The position numbers and the translations under genes were made by a program. From JBIYSM02 sp044759095 (GTDB lineage Bacteria; Bacillota; Bacilli; Brevibacillales; Brevibacillaceae): a DNA stretch of 64,000 nucleotides. Shown one piece after another: positions 8,317 through 17,003 of the stretch. The DNA lies in the NCBI RefSeq assembly GCF_044759095.2, contig NZ_JBIYSM020000012.1, positions 28,504 through 92,503 of the forward strand. The letters run 5' to 3'. Each line of letters opens with the position of its first letter. Position 1 is the first letter of the stretch. The notes under the pieces are model-generated. The model saw nothing but the letters and a program-made list of their open reading frames with translations, ran no database searches and was not told the DNA's origin.

Positions 8317-9201
8317 TTACACGGATGCCGCGCTTACATGATGTTTGGCAAATTCCTCTGCCACTTTTACCGCTGTAGCCGTCATGATGTCCAAATTGCC
8401 GGAATAAGTCGGCAGGTAATCACCGGCTCCCTCCACCTCAAGGAACACCGTTACCTTATTGCCGTCAAAAATGGGCTCTGTCCGTAGACGGTAGCCAGGT
8501 ACATAGGATTGGATATAGGCAACGGTTTGCTGAATGGATTGGGCGATCGCCTGTTCATCCGCCTTTTCTTCTACCAGGGCATATACCGTATCTCTCATCA
8601 AAATAGGCGGTTCTGCCGGATTGAGGATGATAATCGCCTTCCCCTTTTTCGCTCCGCCAATGGCTTGAATGCCGTGCGAGGTTGTTTCCGTAAATTCGTC
8701 GATGTTGGCTCGAGTCCCCGGACCGGCGCTTTTGCTCGCAATGGTGGCCACAATCTCGGCGTAGCTAACCGGGCTCACGCGGTTAATCGCATGAACGATG
8801 GGAATCGTTGCCTGGCCTCCGCACGTAATCAGATTGATGTTTGTTTCATTCATGTGGGAACCGAGATTGACGGCCGGAACCACATACGGACCTACTGCCG
8901 CCGGGGTCAGGTCGATGGCTGTTTTGCCCGCTTCCCTGAGAGCCTTGGCGTGCCGGATATGCGCTTTGGCAGAAGTGGCGTCAAACACGATATCCGCCAG
9001 CTCCGGGCTTTTCTCCAAAAACGACTTCAGTCCGCCGTCGAATACTTCGTATCCCCGTTCCTTTGCCAGGCGAAGTCCGTCCGAATCGGGGTCAATCCCA
9101 ATCATCGAGGTCAACTCCAGGACATTGGATCTGCCCAGCTTGATCATTAAATCGGTACCGATGTTACCGGAGCCGAGTATGGCTACCTTTACTTTAGACA
9201 T
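8317..9201 (-). CDS. Acetaldehyde dehydrogenase (acylating), DmpF/MhpF-like
   Basis: 294 residues from ATG 9201, preceded by GGGGGGAGAG; the frame extends to 9267 without a site. The nucleotide-binding motif AILGSGNIGTDLM is at the N-terminus, and LITCGGQATIPIVHAI contains the catalytic Cys. It oxidises acetaldehyde with NAD and CoA to acetyl-CoA, the last step of the lower meta-cleavage pathway. It lies between the hydratase and the partner aldolase genes. Confidence 0.93.
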   Translation of the reverse strand: MSKVKVAILGSGNIGTDLMIKLGRSNVLELTSMIGIDPDSDGLRLAKERGYEVFDGGLKSFLEKSPELADIVFDATSAKAHIRHAKALREAGKTAIDLTPAAVGPYVVPAVNLGSHMNETNINLITCGGQATIPIVHAINRVSPVSYAEIVATIASKSAGPGTRANIDEFTETTSHGIQAIGGAKKGKAIIILNPAEPPILMRDTVYALVEEKADEQAIAQSIQQTVAYIQSYVPGYRLRTEPIFDGNKVTVFLEVEGAGDYLPTYSGNLDIMTATAVKVAEEFAKHHVSAASV

Positions 9202-9226
9202 GCCTGCTCTCCCCCCTATCATGCCA

Positions 9227-10012
9227 TTATGGTGTGAACCGAACTCCAACTTCCCCGAGATGGGCAATCCGCGCGCTGAAGGAATCGCCCGGCGCCGCGT
9301 TGACTGCCGCAGACAGGGCTCCGGACAGGATGACTTCCCCTGCTTTCAGCGGAATCTCATACTCAGACAGCTTGTTTGCCAACCAGGCCACACAATTTGC
9401 CGGGTGGCCCAACGCAGCGGCACCCACACCGGTATTCATCAACTCGCCGTTTTTATAGAGCGCCATGCCAGCCAAGGCGAGATCGATCTGATCCGGCTTC
9501 ACAGGATGACCGCCCAGCACATACAATCCGGAGGACGCATTGTCTGCAATGGTATCCTGCAGCTTGATCTTCCAGTCGGCTATGCGGCTGTCCACGATCT
9601 CCAGAGCGGGAACCACATACTCGGTAGCCTTCAGCACATCGTATGCGGTTACGCGGGGACCAACCAGATCACGCTTCAAGAAGAAGGCAACCTCCGCTTC
9701 CACCTTTGGCTGCAAGACGCGTTGAAACGGGATTTCTCCTTTGTTTTCCACCGCCATGCCGTCTAACAGATGTCCGTAATCCGGCTGATCGACGCCAAGC
9801 AATTTTTGCATGGCCAGCGAGGTCAAGCCGATTTTCTTTCCGACAATCGTGGCGCCTGCGTTTACTTTTCGTTCAATCGTTAGCAATTGAACCTGATACG
9901 CCTCTTCAACTGTAATGTTCGGCTCCATGGACGTGAGTGCTTCCACTCCGTGACCGCTTTTTTCCGCCTCGGCCAAATGGTCGGCAAATCTCGTAATTTT
10001 CGCCAAGTCCAA
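9227..10012 (-). CDS. 2-Oxopent-4-enoate (2-hydroxypenta-2,4-dienoate) hydratase, DmpE/MhpD-like
   Basis: 261 residues from TTG 10012, which has GGGAGG 9 nt upstream. The frame runs to 10090 but the extra 26 residues are not family-like. The motifs KKIGLTSLAMQKLLGVDQPD, RVLQPKVEAEVAF and DTIADNASSGLYVLGG follow the XylJ/DmpE/MhpD hydratase pattern. It adds water to 2-oxopent-4-enoate to give 4-hydroxy-2-oxopentanoate. It is a paralogue of the decarboxylase at the end of the operon; in related pathways the two proteins form a physical complex. Confidence 0.85.
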   Translation of the reverse strand: MDLAKITRFADHLAEAEKSGHGVEALTSMEPNITVEEAYQVQLLTIERKVNAGATIVGKKIGLTSLAMQKLLGVDQPDYGHLLDGMAVENKGEIPFQRVLQPKVEAEVAFFLKRDLVGPRVTAYDVLKATEYVVPALEIVDSRIADWKIKLQDTIADNASSGLYVLGGHPVKPDQIDLALAGMALYKNGELMNTGVGAAALGHPANCVAWLANKLSEYEIPLKAGEVILSGALSAAVNAAPGDSFSARIAHLGEVGVRFTP

Positions 10013-10102
10013 TTGCAGGTTCCTCCCTGTGTTTTTTTGTTGTGGGGCCCCCGAAAAGTACTCGGAATGAACTCCGGAGCTATGCGTCACTTTTTGGGGT
10101 AA

Positions 10103-11572
10103 CTACAGTTTCATGGTTACGGTCTTTGCTTCCGTGTAAAACTCAAAGCTGTGCCGCCCGCCTTCACGGCCGATGCCGCTGGCCTTTGCCCCGCCGAATG
10201 GCGTGCGCAAATCGCGAACATACCAGCAGTTGATCCACAACAGGCCGGACTGCACCTGATCCGCCACACGGTGGGCACGTCTCAGATCGTTGGTCCAAAC
10301 CACACCGGCCAATCCATAGATGGAATCATTCGCGATGCGGATGGCGTCTTCTTCCGTTTTAAACGGAATGACCACAAGGACCGGACCGAATATTTCCTCC
10401 TGGGCTACCCGCATTTTGTTGTCTGCATCGTACAATACCGTAGGCTCGTAGAAATTTCCTTCTCCCAGCGTCGTGATTCGTTTGCCACCGCAAGCGAGCT
10501 TTGCTCCTTCGGAAAGGCCGATTTGCACGTACTCATCCACCGTATTCAAGTGGCTGCGGGATACCAGCGCTCCCATATCCGTATCCGGATCAAGCGGATT
10601 CCCCACCTTGATCTGTTGAACCGCCTTCACGAACTTGTCGAGGAACTGATCGTAAATGCTTTCCTGCACCAGCAATCGTGATCCCGCCAAACAAATTTCT
10701 CCTTGGTTTCGGAAAATGGCTTCGATGGAGCCCTTCACCGCTTCGTCCAGGTCGGCATCTTCGAACACGATATTGGCTGACTTTCCTCCCAACTCCAGAG
10801 AGACAGGGATCAGCTGGGAAGCCGCATTTTTCATGACGGTTTTTCCTGTCGTGGTCTCACCGACAAAGGAAATCCGGCGTACATATGGATGCGTGGTCAT
10901 GGCAGTGCCGACGGTTCCGCCCGGGCCGGTGACAATGTTCAATACCCCCGGCGGCAAACCTGCTTCATTGGCGATTTCCCCCATCATCACAGCACTTAAC
11001 GGCGTATAGGAGGCCGGTTTCACCACAACCGTGTTGCCGGCTGCCAGGGCGGCAGAAGCTTTCCAGGTCATCTGCATAAACGGCAGATTCCACGGAATAA
11101 TCAGGCTTGTCACGCCAGCTGGAGCGTATTTGGCATACGACATGAAATTGCGCATCTCGTAATGTTCATGAGTCAGATATTTGGCCATCTCGGCAAAGAA
11201 GCGCAAATTCCAGGCGGCACGCGGAATATCAAAGCCGCGGCTCTCTTTGATCGGTTTGCCTACGTCCAGCGTTTCCACCACTGCCAGCTCTTCCACTCGC
11301 TCCATGACGAGATCGGACATTTTGCAGAGGATCTTCGCTCTATCGTCAACGGACATGTTGCTCCAGACGCCGCTTTCAAATGTGCGCTGGGCAGCTTCGA
11401 TCGCCTTGTTCACATCGTGCTCGTTGGCATTCGCCACGGAGGCCAGCTTCAGATTGGTCGAAGGATCGATCGAATCGAACGTCTCACCGGAGAGGGCATC
11501 CGTGTATTCACCGTTGATAAACAGCTTTGCATCTTTCAGTGTTCGTTGATTTTCCTGTGTAGTCTGGCTCAT
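10103..11572 (-). CDS. 2-Aminomuconate-6-semialdehyde dehydrogenase (ALDH family)
   Basis: 489 residues from ATG 11572 (AGGAGG upstream); the codons up to 11593 belong to the leader. It is a complete aldehyde dehydrogenase: the NAD-binding region, the general base in SLELGGKSANIVFEDADL, and the catalytic Cys in NQGEICLAGSRLL. The sequence is of the 2-hydroxymuconic/2-aminomuconic semialdehyde dehydrogenase type (DmpC/AmnC/NbaE). The preceding enzymes produce 2-aminomuconate semialdehyde, so that is the likely substrate. There are 10 bases between it and the RidA gene. Confidence 0.88.
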   Translation of the reverse strand: MSQTTQENQRTLKDAKLFINGEYTDALSGETFDSIDPSTNLKLASVANANEHDVNKAIEAAQRTFESGVWSNMSVDDRAKILCKMSDLVMERVEELAVVETLDVGKPIKESRGFDIPRAAWNLRFFAEMAKYLTHEHYEMRNFMSYAKYAPAGVTSLIIPWNLPFMQMTWKASAALAAGNTVVVKPASYTPLSAVMMGEIANEAGLPPGVLNIVTGPGGTVGTAMTTHPYVRRISFVGETTTGKTVMKNAASQLIPVSLELGGKSANIVFEDADLDEAVKGSIEAIFRNQGEICLAGSRLLVQESIYDQFLDKFVKAVQQIKVGNPLDPDTDMGALVSRSHLNTVDEYVQIGLSEGAKLACGGKRITTLGEGNFYEPTVLYDADNKMRVAQEEIFGPVLVVIPFKTEEDAIRIANDSIYGLAGVVWTNDLRRAHRVADQVQSGLLWINCWYVRDLRTPFGGAKASGIGREGGRHSFEFYTEAKTVTMKL

Positions 11573-11582
11573 CTGAATCCTC

Positions 11583-12044
11583 CTACTCCTCAATTTCCAC
11601 GATCATCTCAACCTCGACCGCATTGTTGTGCGGAAGTTGGGCCATTCCTACCGCAGAACGTCCGTGCTTTCCTTTCTCTCCGAAAATCTCTACCAACAAA
11701 TCGGAAGCGCCGTTCATCACCTTGGGTTGATCCGTAAAGTCAGGATCGCTGTTTACAAATCCGAGGATTTTCACAATCCGCTTTACTTTGCTTAATTCTC
11801 CGATCTCCTGCTTGATGACCGTCAGGAGATTGAGCATGCACTGCCTTGCAGCCAGGTAGCCGACTTCAACCGTCACATCCTTGCCAAGCTTGCCGCGGTA
11901 CTCGTTCGTGCCTTGTCCTGCCGTAAAGATGAGGTTCCCGGTGCGAACGCAGCTGACGTAGTTTCCGGCAGATGGCCTCGGCTCAGGCAGGGTTAAACCC
12001 AGTTCCTGCAATCGTTGTTCAGGTGTTCCCGCATGTATGGTCAT
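11583..12044 (-). CDS. RidA-family 2-aminomuconate deaminase
   Basis: 153 residues, RidA/YjgF superfamily. FTAGQGTNEYRGKLG lies in the N-terminal half and GRSAVGMAQLPHNNAVEVEM at the C-terminus, with Arg and Glu at family positions. Pseudomonas AmnD/NbaF deaminases that convert 2-aminomuconate to 4-oxalocrotonate belong to this superfamily, and the gene lies between the decarboxylase and the semialdehyde dehydrogenase genes. The specific reaction is therefore inferred from context; a general enamine deaminase role is the alternative. Confidence 0.83.
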   Translation of the reverse strand: MTIHAGTPEQRLQELGLTLPEPRPSAGNYVSCVRTGNLIFTAGQGTNEYRGKLGKDVTVEVGYLAARQCMLNLLTVIKQEIGELSKVKRIVKILGFVNSDPDFTDQPKVMNGASDLLVEIFGEKGKHGRSAVGMAQLPHNNAVEVEMIVEIEE

Positions 12045-12046
12045 CG

Positions 12047-13051
12047 TTACCTCACCTTTATTTCGCTCATTTTTAGAAAGCGAAGCGCATTTTCACCCAA
12101 CATCGCCCGCTTTTGCTCTTCTGTCACCGTCAACGTTTTGTCAATGACCTCTCCGGGAGGAATTTCCCGCAGCAGGAAGGGATAGTCCGATCCCATCAGG
12201 ATACGGTCATGGCCAAAGCGGTCAACCATGTATTGGATATTCGTCGGGTCATAGACGAGCGAATCAAAATAAAAATTCTTCGCGTAATAACTCGGCGGCT
12301 GTTCAAGCAGCCTCAGATGGGGCCATACCTTCCAGCCCTGGTCCAGACGAGGAAGAATGTAGGGGAATGCGCCCCCTCCGTGCGCAAAGCATATATTGAG
12401 CCGTGGGAATCTCTCCATCACGCCACCCAGAATCAGACTTGCCGCGGCCAGGGCCGTTTCGCTCGGCATTCCCACGGTATACATGAGATTGTGGCGCGGC
12501 ATCCGCTCTCTGCCCAAGGTCTCCCACGGATGGACAAACAGCGGCACATCCCATTTCTCGCACATGGCAAAGAAATCGATCAACGAAGGATCATCCAGAT
12601 TTCTGGCGTTAACATTGGTGCCAATTTCAATCCCTTTCAAGCCCAGTTCATGGATGCAGCGATCCATCTCACGGATCGCAATCTCCGTGTTCTGCAGGGG
12701 AACCGTTCCCAGTCCAATAAATCGGTTAGGGTGCTGTGCGACGGTTTCCGCTATGAAATCGTTTTGAATGCGAGCCATCACTTCCGCTTCTTCCGCCGGC
12801 GCCCAATAGGAAAACGTGACGGGGATCGGTGACAACACCTGGATGTCTACCTTTTCCCGATCCATGTCCTGAAGTCTCTTCTCCGGACTCCAGACCTGAT
12901 CGGTCACCTCGCGAAACACTTTCCCCGCTACCATGATGTTGGCGCCGCAGGTGCACGTCCGGTGAAGGACAGGCCAACGATCGCCTTGAAATTTTTCAGC
13001 CAGATTGGGGAGGTCCTCCGGAATGATATGCGTATGAAAATCTACTCGCAT
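12047..13051 (-). CDS. 2-Amino-3-carboxymuconate-6-semialdehyde decarboxylase (ACMSD)
   Basis: 334 residues from ATG 13051 (a GTG lies two codons upstream). Amidohydrolase-fold zinc enzyme: the HxH pair in VDFHTHIIP, His in PLFVHPWETLG, His in CFAHGGGAFPYILPR and Asp in RILMGSDYPF are all present at ACMSD spacing. It removes CO2 from the ring-cleavage product of 3-hydroxyanthranilate, giving 2-aminomuconate-6-semialdehyde and competing with spontaneous quinolinate formation. The start overlaps the end of the dioxygenase gene by 10 nt, so the two consecutive enzymes are coupled in translation. Confidence 0.92.
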   Translation of the reverse strand: MRVDFHTHIIPEDLPNLAEKFQGDRWPVLHRTCTCGANIMVAGKVFREVTDQVWSPEKRLQDMDREKVDIQVLSPIPVTFSYWAPAEEAEVMARIQNDFIAETVAQHPNRFIGLGTVPLQNTEIAIREMDRCIHELGLKGIEIGTNVNARNLDDPSLIDFFAMCEKWDVPLFVHPWETLGRERMPRHNLMYTVGMPSETALAAASLILGGVMERFPRLNICFAHGGGAFPYILPRLDQGWKVWPHLRLLEQPPSYYAKNFYFDSLVYDPTNIQYMVDRFGHDRILMGSDYPFLLREIPPGEVIDKTLTVTEEQKRAMLGENALRFLKMSEIKVR

Positions 13052-13587
13052 TTCCACTCACTCGCTTCCGGAGGCATGACATACCCGCAATGCTTGCACG
13101 TGCGCAGCTCCAGACTGCTGTTAAACCCCTGGATCGCTTCTTTTACCTGAACTTCGATATTCGTCAATTGAACGGTGGCACGATGCATCTCATGGTCGCA
13201 TTGGTCGCAGAACCAGACAAAATCCTCCAGCTCGCCTTGAGCGCGGTTGCGTTCAATCACAATGCCGATGGTATCTGCGACCCTGTGCGGCGAGTGCGGC
13301 ACGTTGGGCGGAAGCAGGAACATTTCCCCCTCCTTGACCGTGATCACTTCTCGTTTGCCTTCCTGATTCATGATTTCGACGTAACAATCCCCCTTCAGTT
13401 GATAGAAAATCTCTTCCGAGGGGTCGACGTGAAAGTCACGCCGTTTGTTTGGTCCGCCAAGCAGCATTACCATCAATTCCGCATCTTTCCAAATCAATTT
13501 GTTGTTGACCGGAGGTTTGAGCTGATCCTTGTGTTCTTCGATAAATTTCCACAGATTGATCGGTTTCAACGTACTCGTTGTACTCAT
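13042..13587 (-). CDS. 3-Hydroxyanthranilate 3,4-dioxygenase
   Basis: 181-residue cupin. The catalytic iron ligands appear as His53, Glu59 and His98 (in DFHVDPSEEIFYQ and PPNVPHSPHR). A second, rubredoxin-like site typical of bacterial enzymes is present (Cys127/Cys130 in CDQC and Cys164/Cys167 in CKHC). It opens the ring of 3-hydroxyanthranilate with O2 to 2-amino-3-carboxymuconate semialdehyde. No kynureninase or kynurenine hydroxylase gene is in the window, so the substrate probably comes from anthranilate hydroxylation by the first gene of the operon. Confidence 0.94.
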   Translation of the reverse strand: MSTTSTLKPINLWKFIEEHKDQLKPPVNNKLIWKDAELMVMLLGGPNKRRDFHVDPSEEIFYQLKGDCYVEIMNQEGKREVITVKEGEMFLLPPNVPHSPHRVADTIGIVIERNRAQGELEDFVWFCDQCDHEMHRATVQLTNIEVQVKEAIQGFNSSLELRTCKHCGYVMPPEASEWKCE

Positions 13588-13601
13588 GTCCCCATCGCTC
13601 C

Positions 13602-13793
13602 CTACTTTTTCAAATGATCGACCGTCTTGCCGCCAATGGCCCAGTTGGTCAAAGGAATTTCATAAAGCAAAACCCTGACTCTCTCCGGTGAGACATCCAA
13701 TGTTTCGGATACCGTTTGCGTGACCTTTTCAATCAACCGGTCCTTCACTTCCTGATCTCTTCCCGCCAGAATTTTCAGTTCAACGATAGGCAT
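13602..13793 (-). CDS. 4-Oxalocrotonate tautomerase family protein
   Basis: 63 residues, the usual length of 4-OT monomers. After removal of Met the chain begins PIVELKI with the catalytic amino-terminal Pro, and Arg residues in SPERVRVLLYE correspond to substrate-binding positions. It would interconvert 2-hydroxymuconate and 4-oxalocrotonate after deamination of 2-aminomuconate. Its start overlaps the end of the flavin reductase gene by 14 nt. Confidence 0.87.
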   Translation of the reverse strand: MPIVELKILAGRDQEVKDRLIEKVTQTVSETLDVSPERVRVLLYEIPLTNWAIGGKTVDHLKK

Positions 13794-14340
13794 TGGAAAG
13801 ATCCCCGGTTTTTAATGCTTTTTGCATATGGACCACTTCTTTGGCCAGATTCGCAACTCGGTCCAACACTTCCGCGTCCGTCAACTCGTTCTGTTTGTTG
13901 AAATGATCCTGATGCGCGTACACAAATCCGGGTGCCACATACGCCCGGAAATACCCGGCGATCGGCTTTAACTGATTTTCGATCACCAGGTAATGCTGGT
14001 ACGTTCCTCCGTTTGCCACAAATCCCATCACCTTGTTGCGAAGAGCCTCTGGGCGAATGTGGTCAAACAAATTTTTTAGCGCTCCGGTGATCGAGCCTTG
14101 GAAGATCGGCGTTCCGATGATATAGAAATCAGCTGAAGAAACGATGTCGATGACTTTTTTCGTATCATCCGGATACGTGGACGGATCGCGCCCGTCACAG
14201 AGAGAGACCTTGTACTCTCGTAAATCCAGCAGCTCCACTTCGATGTCGGGAGCGATTTTTTTCACTTCATCCAGTACGTTTTGCACGAGAATGCTTGTTT
14301 TGGCTCCGATCATCGTTCCGGAAATGCCCAGTAATTTCAT
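13780..14340 (-). CDS. NAD(P)H-dependent flavin reductase (SsuE/FMN-reductase fold)
   Basis: 186 residues from ATG 14340, which has GGGAGGG upstream. Flavodoxin-like fold: MKLLGISGT with the phosphate-binding loop, GTPIFQGSITGALKNLFDH and GFVANGGTYQHY. This is the SsuE-type reductase family, not the HpaC type usually paired with HpaB oxygenases. Its position directly after the oxygenase suggests it supplies reduced flavin for anthranilate hydroxylation. A two-component system of this kind has been described in Geobacillus thermodenitrificans. Confidence 0.85.
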   Translation of the reverse strand: MKLLGISGTMIGAKTSILVQNVLDEVKKIAPDIEVELLDLREYKVSLCDGRDPSTYPDDTKKVIDIVSSADFYIIGTPIFQGSITGALKNLFDHIRPEALRNKVMGFVANGGTYQHYLVIENQLKPIAGYFRAYVAPGFVYAHQDHFNKQNELTDAEVLDRVANLAKEVVHMQKALKTGDLSNAYR

Positions 14341-14357
14341 GTTCGTTCCCTCCCTGA

Positions 14358-15845
14358 TCAAGCATTGGCAACCGGCTCATTGGTATCACGCTCAGCAGGT
14401 ATTTGGAGCGCGTCATCGACCAGCGCAAATTGGTGTGCGCGTTTGTAATTGTTGTAAAAGATGGCCCGCTTTCGAATCGGGTCGCCGGTATAATACCGTT
14501 CGTACTGGAGCAGGCGTTGTCCGAATGCCTCGCCGCACAGATCCCACGCCAGCTTGAACAGACGGACGCGCTCTGTACCGGACACACCGGCCCTTCCCGC
14601 GTAGTACTTCTCCATGTCCTTTGCCAATTCAGGATGGACCATATCGGCATCCGTCGGAGACATGAGCAGGCCTCCCGCTCCAATGATTTGCATCACTTCG
14701 ATTGCCCGCGGATACATTCTCGGCAGCAATCCGCGAATCGTTTCCAGCGGCACGTACGCCGGCATCACTTCACCGGACGGCAGCACTTCATACTCCTGCT
14801 CCGCAATCAACAGCAGTGCCCGGATGGATTCCACTGCTTGTATCAGCTCACCCAGGTCATTCTGGACATTCAGATAGACATCCACCCCGATGGAATCAGC
14901 CAATCGGACCGCTACTTCCGTGGCAAATTGAAGCTTGATCAGCCCCCTTACGCCGGTTTGGTGAGCCGGCTGCTGCCCGATTCCCGTTTTTGGATACAGC
15001 AGGTTTGCCGCTTCCACGTTGTTGTACAGGAAGACCCGTTCCCACGGTACCAACACATCGTGAAAGACGAGAACCGCATCCATTTCCTCAAATCTTGAAG
15101 CCAGCGGGTGGTCATGAATCGGACGGGTTCCATCCTGCATCGGCTCACGGCAAATGATCCGAAGTCCCGGAGTGTCAATCGGAAGGGCAAAGGCAAGAGC
15201 GTAACGCTCATCACCCGGCTTAAAGCCCGGGAACGAGTAGATGATCACTTCATCCGTGATCGGCGCCAGGGTGGCCAGCATTTTGGCTCCTCTGACAATC
15301 AACCCTTCCGGTGTCTCTTTGACCGCGCCCAGATGTGTAAACATATCTGCTTGTTCATGAGACGACTTGCTGCGGTCGTTTTGCGGATTGATAATGGCGT
15401 GTGTTAAAAACAGGTCGTTATCTCGAATAAACTTGTAATAATTCTTTACATTTTCGGCCCATTGAGGATTGTATTTTTCCAGGAAAGACGCATTGCTGTA
15501 CAACGAGGCAAGTACAACATTGAGAAAATCGGGTGTTCTTCCCATCAGTCCGAATGTCGCTTTGGCATACTCTTCGAACAACGCTCTCCGCGCCTTCAGA
15601 TCGTCCAGGTTCTTCGGGACCAGAAAGGCATTGTTCACGCGTTCCCCTGTTTCTTCACAGATGTGTGTGATCTTGTCCTGAAGCTTTGGGTCATGCTGCA
15701 TGTCATACAGCTTGGCTATCTCACGTATAGGCTGCTGAAACACAGCCTCTTCGAGCACATTTTTCACTAGTCGTCCCGCCAGCCAAATTTCCGGCTGCCG
15801 TGATCTCAATCCGTTGATATACTGAGCACCTGTACGGATTCCCAT
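14358..15845 (-). CDS. Flavin-dependent anthranilate 3-monooxygenase, oxygenase component (HpaB family)
   Basis: 495 residues, full length for the 4-hydroxyphenylacetate 3-hydroxylase family. HpaB-like landmarks are present: GRTPDFLNVVLASL, HAIINPQNDRSK, FHDVLVPWERVFLYNNVE and GRAGVSGTERVRLFKLAWD. Family members hydroxylate aromatic substrates using free reduced FAD. Since every later gene handles 3-hydroxyanthranilate products, anthranilate is the probable substrate, as reported for the Geobacillus enzyme; 4-hydroxyphenylacetate would need a different set of downstream genes. It is first in the operon, with the promoter in the divergent intergenic region. Confidence 0.85.
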   Translation of the reverse strand: MGIRTGAQYINGLRSRQPEIWLAGRLVKNVLEEAVFQQPIREIAKLYDMQHDPKLQDKITHICEETGERVNNAFLVPKNLDDLKARRALFEEYAKATFGLMGRTPDFLNVVLASLYSNASFLEKYNPQWAENVKNYYKFIRDNDLFLTHAIINPQNDRSKSSHEQADMFTHLGAVKETPEGLIVRGAKMLATLAPITDEVIIYSFPGFKPGDERYALAFALPIDTPGLRIICREPMQDGTRPIHDHPLASRFEEMDAVLVFHDVLVPWERVFLYNNVEAANLLYPKTGIGQQPAHQTGVRGLIKLQFATEVAVRLADSIGVDVYLNVQNDLGELIQAVESIRALLLIAEQEYEVLPSGEVMPAYVPLETIRGLLPRMYPRAIEVMQIIGAGGLLMSPTDADMVHPELAKDMEKYYAGRAGVSGTERVRLFKLAWDLCGEAFGQRLLQYERYYTGDPIRKRAIFYNNYKRAHQFALVDDALQIPAERDTNEPVANA

Positions 15846-15881
15846 TGTGATTCCTCCCTGTAATTTCGGTCTTGTGATTGC

Positions 15882-15887
15882 ATTATA
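15882..15887 (-). promoter_or_regulatory. -10 element of the anthranilate operon
   Basis: TATAAT on the minus strand, 36 nt before the oxygenase start. No good -35 box lies 17 nt upstream (AATTTT), which suggests activator dependence. An AT-rich stretch there (CAAAATTATTCAATATT) could bind one of the Crp/Fnr regulators. Confidence 0.4.
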
Positions 15888-16025
15888 ATATTGAATAATT
15901 TTGAAAATTGTAGCGTGCTTAACGTTTTCTTATCGATTTTTAGAGACCCAAATGTACCCCCGGTTCGTGTGTGTAAACTACTTAACATGTTTTTGGTTTT
16001 TTTCCTGGGAGAGATTCCTTTTACG

Positions 16026-16055
16026 TTGTACATATTCTTTGCTTCCCTTTATAAT
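16026..16055 (+). promoter_or_regulatory. Sigma-A-type promoter for the MCP-like/Crp genes
   Basis: TTGTAC at 16026-16031, an 18-nt spacer, then TATAAT at 16050-16055. It lies about 75 nt before the ATG at 16130 and diverges from the anthranilate operon promoter. Confidence 0.5.
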
Positions 16056-16129
16056 TGAATTGATTGATTTTTTGAAAGTTTCGATTTTTGCAGGCGTGCC
16101 AACTTCATTTTCAAGAGGAGTTTGAAGGA

Positions 16130-16960
16130 ATGAACCTGATCGAAGATGTTGTAAACGTGTCTTCTATCATGCATAAAATGGTTTTGTGCTTTGAAGATGA
16201 TTTTACGTTGGGGGTCACGGACAGAGAGAAATTTATCACCTATCTACCGGGAAAAAGCCTGCAATTTCACCTGTCACCCAATGATCCGATCAAAGAGGGC
16301 AGTCTTGCCAATCACGTACTCAAGCAAGGCAAACCGATCAGCAAAGTGATGGATTCATCTGTTTACGGGATCGCCTACGTAGCTGGCGGCCTTCCCATTG
16401 TGGAAGACGGCATGGTTACAGGTGCCCTTGTCTTTGGAGTCAGTTTGGATCGCCAAAACAAGCTTTCTGAAATTGCCGAACATTTATCGGCAATCGTGGA
16501 AGAGGTATCGGCACAGTCAATGGAAATGCAGAGAGGTGCTGAAGCCCTTTCATCGCATAGTGAGAAACTTTATCAGGTAATGACCGGTATGTTGGAGCAA
16601 TTGCAAACAACTTTTACCGTATTGAATTCGATCTCGCAAATCGCCAAGCAGTCGGAAATCCTTGGCTTAAATGCTTCCATAGAAGCCGCACGCGCAGGCG
16701 ATCACGGCAGAGGGTTCACGATCGTGGCTGGAGAAATACGCCGATTGGCTGCGATGTCAGCGGATTTGGCGAAAGAAATTTCCAAGAATCTTTCGTCGCT
16801 GCAAAATGAGATGTCCTCTCTATCGGGAATGGTCATCGATTCCAGGCATCTTTCAAAGGCTCAGACAGAAGGGATTTTGGAATTAGCCGCCGCCATTCAA
16901 GAAGTTACGGAGGAAGCAATATTGCTCCAACAAATGTCACAAATTCAATTGAATACCTAG
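16130..16960 (+). CDS. Soluble methyl-accepting-chemotaxis-like sensor
   Basis: 276 residues from ATG 16130 (AAGAGGAG upstream). There is no signal peptide, membrane segment or HAMP domain. Residues 1-115 form a sensor part (KFITYLPGKSLQFHL, PIKEGSLANHVLKQGKPI, GIAYVAGGLPIVEDG). Residues 125-276 are a short coiled-coil signalling domain with the conserved hairpin ILGLNASIEAARAGDHGRGF. The long methylation helices of transmembrane MCPs are largely missing. It is followed 43 nt later by a Crp/Fnr gene and diverges from the anthranilate operon, so it may steer movement to, or gene control by, aromatic compounds or redox state. The ligand is unknown. Confidence 0.75.
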   Translation: MNLIEDVVNVSSIMHKMVLCFEDDFTLGVTDREKFITYLPGKSLQFHLSPNDPIKEGSLANHVLKQGKPISKVMDSSVYGIAYVAGGLPIVEDGMVTGALVFGVSLDRQNKLSEIAEHLSAIVEEVSAQSMEMQRGAEALSSHSEKLYQVMTGMLEQLQTTFTVLNSISQIAKQSEILGLNASIEAARAGDHGRGFTIVAGEIRRLAAMSADLAKEISKNLSSLQNEMSSLSGMVIDSRHLSKAQTEGILELAAAIQEVTEEAILLQQMSQIQLNT

Positions 16961-17003
16961 TTTTTTTCGAACATCTACAACCCGATTGTAAGGAGTGTTC
17001 GAT

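Noticed and set aside
6489..10012. Both hydratase-family genes as duplicate hydratases
   Set aside because: Motifs differ in the way DmpH and DmpE differ, and the pathway needs both a decarboxylase and a hydratase.
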